A stretch of DNA of 6,448 nucleotides, taken from contig JAUWYN010000044.1 of the NCBI GenBank assembly GCA_030615805.1, positions 1-6,448 of the forward strand, read 5' to 3'. Source of the stretch: Hadesarchaea archaeon (lineage in GTDB: Archaea > Hadarchaeota > Hadarchaeia > Hadarchaeales > Hadarchaeaceae). The notes beneath the pieces were generated by a model, which saw only the letters and a program-made list of their open reading frames with translations, was not told the DNA's origin and did not search any database. This document shows positions 1 to 5,283 of this stretch, piece after piece; the first letter of the stretch is position 1; each line of letters opens with the position of its first letter. The translations under genes and the position numbers were made by a program.

Positions 1-1890
1 CTGCGACCTGCCTCTCGCGAGGCAGGCACCCCTTCTACCGAAGCTACGGGGCCAATTTGCCGAATTCCCTAGCCTGGTGTCTCCCGATACGCCTTAGGCT
101 TCTCACCTAGGGGCACCTGTGTCGGATCTAGGTACGGTCACTCAGGGTTCCATTTCTCAATTTCCTTTTCACGGACTCCAGGGATTGGTCGAACCCACCT
201 AACGGCAGGCTATTCCCACCTTCGTTCAGTTCTCTCCATTACGGAACTCCCTGAACTTGAGCGGTTAAATGAGGCGACGACCTCACTCGACCTACCCCAA
301 AGCGTCAGAAATTGAGCTTGCGTTACCGCAGGTACCCAAGTGGTTCCGGAATATTAACCGGATTCCCTTTCGATGGCTTCTGGTTGAGGGCCACCTTAGG
401 ACCGACTAACCCTCGACTGACGAACATTGTCGAGGAACCCGAGCCCCTTCGGCGGCTGGGATTCTCACCCAGCTATGATGTTACTACCGCCAGGATCCTC
501 ATTCCAACGCGGTCCACCCGAGCTCACGCCCGAGCTTCCGCCCACGCCGGACGCCTCCCTACCGGATCAGCCTACTCAACTTCGGCTGCCCCGAGGTATC
601 GGCAGCCGGCTTAGCCCCGTGTATCTTCGGGGCCCCCACCCTCGACGGGTCCGCTGTTACGCGTTGTTTAAAGGATGGCTGCTTCTGAGCCTACCTCCCC
701 GCTGTCTGAGGACGAGGACGCCCTTTAAGGTTAACACTTAGCCGGCATTTAGGGGCCTTAACCCCGGTCTGGGTTTTTCCCCTCTCGGAGCGGGAGCTTA
801 CCCCCCACATCCTGTCTCCAGCGGTCTTTGACACCGACAGCTTTGGAGTTCGACAAACGAGCCGGGGGTTTCCCCCCATATCTCATCAATCGGTGCTCTA
901 CACCACCGGCTATCTCGCGCTGGGCTTGACTGCGGCCAACTTCGGGAGGAACCAGCTATCGCCGGGCTTGATTGGTCTTTCGCCACTAGCCCAAGGTTAT
1001 CCGACCGAATTGCACATCAGGAACGGTTCGGCCCTCCACCAAGCAAAGCTCGGTTTCAGCCTACCCCGGACTAGATCGCCCGGCTTCGGGTATCACCGCC
1101 GTGACTCCGGGCACTATTCACACCCAGTCCCTGACCCTTTCGGGCTGCGGACTTTTCGCTTTCGCTCTGGCTCCGGAGTTGAACTCCTTAGCCTCGCCAC
1201 GACAATGAACTCCCTGGCCCGTGATTCTAGACGGACGGTGCGACCCCGATCCTCTCCCCTCGTACCACCGCCTCGCGACGGCTTCCTTCGGGAAGAATCA
1301 ACTCTTTCGAGCCGCACCCAACAATCGTCGCCTGGTTTTAGGCTCTTTTCACCCCCCTTCCGGGGTGCTTTTCGGCTTTCCCTCGCGGTACTGCGTCCGC
1401 TATCGGTCTCGAGTCGTATTTAGGGTTGGGAGTTGATGCCTCCCAGCTTCGGACACCAATTTCAAGGCATCCTACTCAGGATCCTCCCCCTCGTACCCTG
1501 CGCAGTTACACCTACGGGGCTTTCACCCTCTAAGGCGCGATTTTTCAACCGCTTCAGCTTTCCGCGCGAGAGATTGGAGGGAGTCCTACAACTCCACATC
1601 CCCAGTGGCTCTCACCACCAGGTTCGGTTTGCCCTGTGTCGGTTTCGCTCGCCGTTACTCCCGACATCGCAATTGCTTTCTCCTCCTCCCGGTACTAAGA
1701 TGTTTCAATTCCCGGGGTTCCCACTCGCTGCCGCGAGCGACGGAGGTTACCCCCCGCCGGGAAGTCCCATTCAGCAATCTCGGGTTCAAGGGCTGCATGC
1801 ACCTCGCCCAAGCGTTTCGCCGCTTGCCGCGACCTTCCTCGGCGCTCGAGCCGAGCCATCCCCCAGGCGACTTAGCCTAAGTTCCTTTTG
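1..1890 (-). rRNA. 23S ribosomal RNA, 5' part (domains I-III), truncated by the window edge
   Basis: Large-subunit rRNA read on the minus strand, with its 5' end near 1885-1895 and its 3' part beyond position 1. Landmarks recognised on the complement are the 5'-terminal GGCTAAGTCGCC...GGATGGCTC segment (about 1855-1880), the CCAATCAAGCCCGGCGATAGCTGG segment of domain II (about 950-985) that matches the universal GAUAGCUGGUU region near E. coli 810, and the ACCGACACAGGTG-like and CCCCGTAGCTTCGG segments (about 35-130) that match E. coli roughly 1600-1690. Spacing between landmarks is only slightly longer than in E. coli, as usual for archaea, so I see no large intron in this part. Many open frames across it are shadows of rRNA. 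The exact 5' end is estimated by alignment to the bacterial start and may be off by about ten bases. Confidence 0.97.
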
Positions 1891-1932
1891 GACCTGCTAG
1901 CACTAGGCGCGACCTATGCATGACAATCATCA

Positions 1933-1950
1933 CTGACAAAAAATTGTCAG
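1933..1950 (-). repeat. Hairpin in the 23S rRNA leader
   Basis: A perfect 7-bp inverted repeat, CTGACAA and TTGTCAG, separated by four A's. It sits about 45 bases upstream of the estimated mature 23S 5' end, inside the inferred transcribed leader (about 1891-1996). A second TGACAA copy at 1921-1926 could compete for pairing with the same arm. It may take part in pre-23S processing, but the long processing stem with its bulge-helix-bulge needs the 3' flank, which is outside the window. The role is inferred only. Confidence 0.45.
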
Positions 1951-1995
1951 CTTTCGCCCTTAACTGACGAGACGTCTTCGCCAGTCGCATCTCAG

Positions 1996-2033
1996 CATTA
2001 GTATACTTGGGCTAAGTAGGATAAAAACCCTTT
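1996..2033 (-). promoter_or_regulatory. Promoter of the unlinked 23S rRNA gene
   Basis: On the complement, a purine-rich BRE-like GCAAAGGG precedes a TATA-like TTTTTATCC (about 2018-2030). The A of the box lies 26 bases upstream of the G in an ATGC start element (start near 1996), which fits the usual distance and initiator preference of archaeal stable-RNA promoters. The predicted leader is about 105 nt. No other promoter of comparable quality faces the 23S gene before the divergent transporter gene begins. Confidence 0.55.
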
Positions 2034-2089
2034 GCAATTTTCGAGCGTCAAGTGTCGCACCTATTTATTGATACCATGCTAATTCTTCC

Positions 2090-2100
2090 GTGAATAAAAC
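2090..2100 (+). promoter_or_regulatory. TATA-type promoter of the SemiSWEET gene
   Basis: GTGAATAAAAC has its centre near 2096, about 26 bp upstream of the ATG at 2122. This spacing predicts a leaderless transcript beginning at or next to that ATG, and it decides the start codon. An earlier GTG at 2107 would then lie outside the mRNA. Confidence 0.5.
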
Positions 2101-2121
2101 ATTGGAGTGAGCGGGTTCTAT

Positions 2122-2382
2122 ATGAGTGCGATTGAAATCGAGATACTCGGAATCGTCGCTGCTTGTTTGATAAACGGGGCAATGCTTCCGCAGATACTGA
2201 AAACAGCCAAGACGAAGCAGGTCAGGGACATCTCCTTACTTTTTTGGATAATGTTGTTCACGGGCGCTCTTCTCTGGGCCGTTTATGGAATTTCGATTCA
2301 CGGAGTTGCCCTCTTTTTGTCTAGTGTTGTGACTTGTAGTTTGTGCTTGACGATGATTGCATTGATTTTGAGGTATAGGTGA
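2122..2382 (+). CDS. SemiSWEET-type (PQ-loop / MtN3 family) sugar transporter
   Basis: An 86-residue integral membrane protein of three helices (about 7-23, 39-56 and 61-83), the length and layout of bacterial and archaeal SemiSWEETs. These pair as dimers to make one sugar pathway through the cytoplasmic membrane. The family motif Leu-Pro-Gln is at 22-24 near the end of helix 1, followed by a basic linker (KTAKTKQVRDIS). Helix 2 has the usual pattern FTGALLWAVYG, with Trp52 at the position of the substrate-contacting Trp of characterised SemiSWEETs. The Asn normally found 16 residues later is Ser68 here, so the substrate may differ. I chose ATG 2122 over GTG 2107 because the TATA element is 26 bp upstream of it. 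The gene is divergent from 23S rRNA and convergent with the transferase-like gene, so it is probably monocistronic. The transported solute cannot be told from sequence. Confidence 0.85.
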   Translation: MSAIEIEILGIVAACLINGAMLPQILKTAKTKQVRDISLLFWIMLFTGALLWAVYGISIHGVALFLSSVVTCSLCLTMIALILRYR

Positions 2383-2396
2383 CAACTGTATTGATC

Positions 2397-2464
2397 GCCT
2401 AAAATTTTTCTTCAAGAGGTTCATGGTTTATTTTAGTTATTAATAAGAATGTTTCTTTTATTGC
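2397..2464 (+). terminator. AT-rich convergent spacer with T-runs, possible terminator
   Basis: The 100-bp gap between the two convergent stop codons contains several T-rich stretches on the plus strand (AATTTTTCTTC, TTTATTTTAG, GTTTCTTTTATT). Archaeal termination commonly uses such U-runs without a hairpin. I see no stable stem. This is a composition-based call for the transporter transcript. Confidence 0.3.
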
Positions 2465-2482
2465 TTGAAGTTTAATACCCAT

Positions 2483-2893
2483 TTATACTCCTACCTCCTC
2501 TTTCTTTGTATTATCTGAAATAAAGTAGGATTTGATATTAGCGTCTGTAGGTATCTTGTGAAACCGAATAGTTTTACCTAAAGCTAAAGCATAACCAATT
2601 TCCAAAGAAGTTCCAATTCCAATATGTTCATAATCATTTTTGACATTAAAAACATAAATTTCATCACAATCACGAATTTTATCAAAATATCTTTGCATTA
2701 ACTTCTTCCTTAATTGTAGAGTTTCGGATGTATCACCTTTACCTCTATGATGTGCATCAATACAGGGTTGGCTTTCTTTAAGGTGGTTTTCGTCGGGGAA
2801 TACGTCATAACCTAGACTCCGTAACCTTCTAACTTCGATTAGGAAACTATTTGTATCGCTAAAACTTCCACATATCACTATTTTCTTGTTCAT
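2483..2893 (-). CDS. Nucleoside 2-deoxyribosyltransferase-like protein
   Basis: A 136-residue cytoplasmic protein with the outline of the nucleoside 2-deoxyribosyltransferase / SLOG-like Rossmannoid group. It opens with a beta-strand and Gly-Ser loop (KIVICGSFSD, residues 4-13), has a second strand ending in YDVFPDEN (29-36), then a strand DEIYVFN (77-83), and then IGIGTSLEIGYALALGK (91-107). In transferases of this family the Glu of that last helix is the nucleophile, here Glu98. Such enzymes cleave or exchange N-glycosidic bonds of (deoxy)nucleosides or nucleotides; the exact substrate is unknown. ATG 2893 is preferred to ATG 2908, because a TATA box near 2926 places the transcript start around 2900 and a GTGAT element sits three bases before ATG 2893. 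Codon use is clearly AT-richer than in the neighbouring PINA gene, which suggests acquisition. No partner gene in an operon is evident. Confidence 0.7.
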   Translation of the reverse strand: MNKKIVICGSFSDTNSFLIEVRRLRSLGYDVFPDENHLKESQPCIDAHHRGKGDTSETLQLRKKLMQRYFDKIRDCDEIYVFNVKNDYEHIGIGTSLEIGYALALGKTIRFHKIPTDANIKSYFISDNTKKEEVGV

Positions 2894-2917
2894 CCTATCA
2901 CTTTCCATTTGGATTAA

Positions 2918-2932
2918 CTATTGTTATACTTA
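2918..2932 (-). promoter_or_regulatory. Promoter of the transferase-like gene
   Basis: On the complement, TTAAGTATAACAA (TATA centre near 2926) predicts a start about 26 bp downstream, near 2900. This gives a leader of only about seven bases with GTGAT at 2897-2901, spaced three bases from ATG 2893. The same GTGAT-N3-ATG arrangement is found before the small ORF at 3237, which strengthens both. Confidence 0.5.
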
Positions 2933-2974
2933 ACAGCTCAATCTGGGCTTTAAAGAAAGGAGAATTAGCCTTCT

Positions 2975-3139
2975 TTACCGATAATGCACTAGGATGATAT
3001 TTTTCATCATTTTGGCTACACTTTGCACACTAAATGTAGAGCTATTTTTATCAGTCCAGAAAGACTCAAGGAAATTTACGATGGGGCTAGGCCAAAAGTC
3101 CTTTCCTAGTTCCCAATATATCTCTAGTATAGAAAAGCG
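2975..3139 (-). pseudogene. Possible frameshifted continuation of the small ORF
   Basis: A 54-codon frame without a good start, opening directly after a stop at 3140-3142 and ending at TAA 2975. Its translation looks protein-like rather than random: SILEIYWELGKDFWPSP, then VNFLESFWTDKNSSTF and VQSVAKMMKN, with several Trp and amphipathic stretches. It overlaps the last codons of the 37-residue ORF in the neighbouring frame. Adding one T to the TTTT run at 3133-3136 would join the two into one protein of about 87 residues. A third frame (stop at about 2903) is open through the next stretch and encodes CAKCSQND and KKANSPFFKAQIELL, so a second shift is conceivable. Either this is a decaying gene, the assembly has an indel, or the open frames are chance in AT-rich DNA. 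I do not recognise the family. Confidence 0.28.
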
Positions 3140-3237
3140 TTAGCCTTCTCGATCTCTAGCTGCCTCTCAACGTCTCTGAGCTTCCTGCGAGTAGCTCTAT
3201 CCCGTATCAGGCTCCAGCTAGGCCTATTGTAGTCCAT
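3124..3237 (-). CDS. Small ORF of 37 residues with strong expression signals, function unknown
   Basis: A 37-residue, highly charged peptide beginning MDYNRPSWSLIRDRATRR and ending LEIEKANAFLY. The middle (about residues 10-32) is rich in Arg, Glu and Leu and could form an amphipathic or coiled-coil helix. There is no signal peptide or cysteine. The reason to believe it is upstream: a near-consensus BRE/TATA (3273-3287), a predicted transcript start near 3253, and a GTGAT element (3241-3245) three bases before the ATG, the same spacing as in the transferase-like gene. A repeat array lies immediately upstream of the promoter. I do not recognise a family. It may be a complete microprotein, or the N-terminal part of a gene broken by a one-base deletion in a T-run at its end. 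The promoter evidence is stronger than the coding evidence. Confidence 0.45.
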   Translation of the reverse strand: MDYNRPSWSLIRDRATRRKLRDVERQLEIEKANAFLY

Positions 3238-3272
3238 AACATCACTTTAGTTTCAGAATATGCCAGCGTCTA

Positions 3273-3287
3273 GCTTATAAACCTTGT
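3273..3287 (-). promoter_or_regulatory. Strong BRE/TATA promoter for the small ORF
   Basis: On the complement, GAAAGAACAAGG followed by TTTATAAGC is a near-consensus archaeal promoter. The TATA centre near 3279 puts the start at about 3253 and gives a 16-nt leader that contains the GTGAT element. The box itself is nearly palindromic, and the purine-rich BRE gives the direction. Confidence 0.6.
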
Positions 3288-3299
3288 TCTTTCAGGGGC

Positions 3300-3394
3300 T
3301 TTGTACAATAATTCGTTATTTGACGAAAATTGTTTTAGTCTGCACAATAATTGATTTTCTGCACAAAAAATGCACCGTCTGCGCAATAATTGCG
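3300..3394. repeat. Array of about five imperfect repeats with 19-20 bp period
   Basis: Units resembling TCTGCACAATAATTG begin at about 3300, 3318, 3339, 3358 and 3378. The aligned core C's fall at 3306, 3324, 3345, 3364 and 3384, with spacings of 18, 21, 19 and 20. Units 1, 3 and 5 share CAATAATT exactly; unit 4 reads CAAAAAATG and unit 2 is the most degraded. The core is a partial palindrome (CAAT-A-ATTG), best developed in unit 5 as CGCAAT-A-ATTGCG. The spacing is close to two helical turns, so all units face the same side of the DNA. The array sits just upstream of the BRE/TATA of the small ORF. Cooperative operators are the simplest reading; iterons or a partition site are alternatives. 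Confidence 0.6.
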
Positions 3395-3407
3395 TGGAGT
3401 ATGCAAC

Positions 3408-3419
3408 GAGTTTTTAACC
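3408..3419 (+). promoter_or_regulatory. Candidate plus-strand TATA box
   Basis: CGAGTTTTTAACC has a TATA-like centre near 3414 and would start transcription about 3438-3440, exactly at the GGG that opens the inner hairpin of the GC-rich island. No plus-strand protein gene follows. The call depends on that island being transcribed. Confidence 0.25.
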
Positions 3420-3423
3420 CTTT

Positions 3424-3488
3424 GCGCGTGGTCGAGGGGGTCGAGCAAGGTAAAAAACCAAGCTCGTCCCGGCCACGCGCGGCCCGCG
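3424..3488. ncRNA. GC-rich nested inverted-repeat island, candidate structured RNA
   Basis: In otherwise AT-rich intergenic DNA, an outer 8-bp stem GCGCGTGG (3424-3431) / CCACGCGC (3473-3480) encloses an inner stem GGG-T-CGAGC (3438-3446) / GCTCG-T-CCC (3462-3470), with a T-T mismatch. The apical loop can add GGT/ACC (3449-3451, 3457-3459). A further short palindrome, CGCGG-C-CCGCG, follows at 3478-3488. GC-rich islands in AT-rich surroundings of thermophile genomes are often noncoding RNAs. I could not match it to box C/D, H/ACA, tRNA or SRP RNA. The strand is undecided. A plus-strand TATA lies upstream; on the minus strand an AATTAATACC element near 3515 could start a transcript near 3488, or the fold could lie in the 3' region of the PINA-like mRNA, whose stop codon is about 70 bases away. 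Confidence 0.3.
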
Positions 3489-3556
3489 AATCAAGGCTTC
3501 ACAAGGTTGGTATTAATTAACGCGAATTTGAGATGTCGGGTACGGATAGATCCAAA

Positions 3557-5149
3557 TTAGCGTTCTTGATCCTGCGCACCTTCTCGCTCACGCACATTTA
3601 TCCTAACGCCTAGCCTGCTCTGAATGCTTTCGATGGTGCGTCCGCCACGTCCGATGATCCTAGGTATGAGTTCAAGGTCAGCTTTAACGATGGCGCTGCG
3701 CTCGGACAGCATCTCAACGTCAACGCTAGCCCCCACTAGGCGCCTTATCTCGCGCCGAATCGTCTCAAGCATTTTTCGCTCCACCTTGGTCGGAATCCGA
3801 TGTCGAACTGGCATGACGACTACCTCCTCGCCGAATGAGTAGATCTCGTAGAACACCTCGCCCGTCTCGAAATCACATACTTGAATCATCGGCCTCGCTA
3901 GATCGGCTTCGATCATGCCGTGTGGAACCTTTACCACGGATTTGAGAGCATAGACCTCCCGTATCTCACCGTCCCTGATAAAAATTACCGTGTCCGCGAT
4001 CATTGGGATCATGCCTAGCTCCACCCTGCCGATCAGGCGCTGAATCGCGTCAATTGCACGCGTCGAGTGAACGACCCCCACCATGCCTATGCCCGCAAGG
4101 CGCATGTCCGTGAAAATCCGAAAGTCACTCGTCTTGCGCAGCTCATCATAAATCGTGTAATCTGGGCGCACGAGGAGCAACACATCAGCCGTCTTTTCCA
4201 TGTCCCCTTCGAGTGCGGTATACTGGGTGATTTCGTCGCTTACCTGCAGGTCACGCGGCGACTCCATCGTTTTCACGATTTTGCTTTGGGAACGGTAAAA
4301 CTCCGCTAAAGTCTGTGCGAATGTCGACTTGCCCGCGCCAGGTGGTCCCGCTATCAGCACGCCCTCAGCATGCTTGACGAGGCGCTCCTTCAGTTTATCA
4401 GATAGGCGATAATCCTCGAGCTTTACCTCTACAATCGGTCTAACTGCGGTAATCTCAAAGCCATCGCTAAAGGGCGGTCTGGCGATCGCCACGCGGTACT
4501 CATGGAATTGCACGATGGTTGCTCCCTCTCGCTCAATCTCGATGAAACCATCTGGATCTTGCCTTGCGAGCTCGATGATCTCGTGCGCCATCTCACGTAG
4601 CTGTTCTTCGGTGAGGGTTTTTTCCTCGAGGACTTTTAGCTCGAACTTACCGGGGCGTCCGACTTTCGCCATCGGCCACACCTTATCTTTTAAAAACACT
4701 AACATTACGCTTGGACCAAAATACTCGAGCAACTTGGGCTTGCGCTCCACAGGCAGAGGTTTTAAGAACATCAGATCTAGCCCCTCAGCGCGGCCGGCCT
4801 CTGCCATGATAACATCGCTCGTTATGAGCACAGCCTCTCGCTCGCGTGTAATATCGCGTATAGCGGCGTCTATTGAGCCAAACTCTGCACCCGCAAGCTG
4901 CTCTGCTGTCGGCCTACCCCTAAAGAGGCTGACGTTGACTTTGCCTTCGTCAGCTAGTTTTCGGAGGTGTCTAAGCTCAGCAAGCCCGCTAAAGCCAGAG
5001 TCCTTGCCCCGGTTAGCCTGATATTCGAGCTCGGCGACGACTAAGTTCGGCACGACTATCTCGCAATCTCGAAGCTCGCCGCTCTCAACCAAATTCGTAA
5101 CGCGCCCATCGATTATGACGCTCGTATCCGGCACGTAGGTTTTTGGCAT
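3557..5149 (-). CDS. pina: PINA-like PIN-domain ATPase with C-terminal KH domain
   Basis: A 530-residue cytoplasmic protein of the archaeal PIN-ATPase family. An N-terminal PIN (PilT-N-like) domain (about 1-135) keeps its acidic residues: Asp8 in VPDTS, Glu40, Asp94 and Asp112. A type II/IV secretion-like ATPase core (about 235-410) has Walker A GPPGAGKS (268-275), an acidic Walker B region ending RPDYTIYDE (Asp335/Glu336), and the conserved His box GVVHSTRAID (His361). A C-terminal KH domain has GRGG at 500-503. The Sulfolobus homologue PINA is a hexameric Holliday-junction branch-migration ATPase that works with Hjc; that role is transferred here by family. ATG 5149 is chosen because a TATA box 26-28 bp upstream gives a nearly leaderless mRNA. 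The frame is open 91 codons further upstream, but that part lacks domain character and overlaps the divergent HEPN gene. The gene stands alone with its own promoter, and codon use is GC-richer than in its neighbours. Confidence 0.93.
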   Translation of the reverse strand: MPKTYVPDTSVIIDGRVTNLVESGELRDCEIVVPNLVVAELEYQANRGKDSGFSGLAELRHLRKLADEGKVNVSLFRGRPTAEQLAGAEFGSIDAAIRDITREREAVLITSDVIMAEAGRAEGLDLMFLKPLPVERKPKLLEYFGPSVMLVFLKDKVWPMAKVGRPGKFELKVLEEKTLTEEQLREMAHEIIELARQDPDGFIEIEREGATIVQFHEYRVAIARPPFSDGFEITAVRPIVEVKLEDYRLSDKLKERLVKHAEGVLIAGPPGAGKSTFAQTLAEFYRSQSKIVKTMESPRDLQVSDEITQYTALEGDMEKTADVLLLVRPDYTIYDELRKTSDFRIFTDMRLAGIGMVGVVHSTRAIDAIQRLIGRVELGMIPMIADTVIFIRDGEIREVYALKSVVKVPHGMIEADLARPMIQVCDFETGEVFYEIYSFGEEVVVMPVRHRIPTKVERKMLETIRREIRRLVGASVDVEMLSERSAIVKADLELIPRIIGRGGRTIESIQSRLGVRINVREREGAQDQER

Positions 5150-5171
5150 GTTCCTCACGCTAACTATCGAG

Positions 5172-5183
5172 CTTATAATAAGA
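5172..5183 (-). promoter_or_regulatory. Promoter of the PINA-like gene
   Basis: On the complement, CTTATTATAAG has its centre near 5177 and predicts a start at about 5151, one or two bases before the ATG at 5149. The mRNA would be almost leaderless, and the 91-codon upstream extension of the frame would be excluded from it. Confidence 0.55.
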
Positions 5184-5230
5184 CTGTTTTGGGCCAGAAT
5201 TTGCTTAAAAACCTTTGGTTGGCGAAGGCT

Positions 5231-5268
5231 TTGTTTAATAAGTGCTAGTGGGGACTGACTTTTTAAAC
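5231..5268 (+). promoter_or_regulatory. Promoter region of the HEPN gene, two candidate TATA boxes
   Basis: TTGTTTAATAAG (centre near 5237) predicts a start near 5263 and a leader of about 21 bases before ATG 5284. ACTTTTTAAAC (centre near 5264) predicts a start near 5290 and would favour the in-frame ATG at 5296. No clear ribosome-binding element decides between them. Both lie in the 134-bp gap shared with the divergent PINA-like gene. Confidence 0.4.
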
Positions 5269-5283
5269 AAAAGGTTATCACGC

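Noticed and set aside
312..1900. Several open frames of 60-176 residues over the first 1.9 kb
   Set aside because: They lie within 23S rRNA on both strands and have no protein family character.
1890..1907. GGACCTG followed by CTAG on the plus strand, complementary to the tRNA-Ala acceptor 3' strand; considered as a split 5' half
   Set aside because: The next bases do not supply a D-stem strand pairing with AGAC, it overlaps the 23S 5' flank on the opposite strand, and a 7-base match is expected by chance in a window of this size.
2991..3011. ATGAT/ATCAT inverted repeat around an A/T-rich loop
   Set aside because: Only five base pairs in AT-rich DNA and inside the possible pseudogene frame; not distinguishable from chance.
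3300..3394. CRISPR array
   Set aside because: Units are only about 15 bp, degenerate and separated by 3-6 bp, far from repeat-spacer dimensions.
3284..3520. Plus-strand 78-residue open frame
   Set aside because: It is made of the 19-20 bp repeat units and the GC-rich inverted repeat; the repeating TII/CAIIA pattern is a translation of the repeats, and no promoter or ribosome-binding site precedes it.
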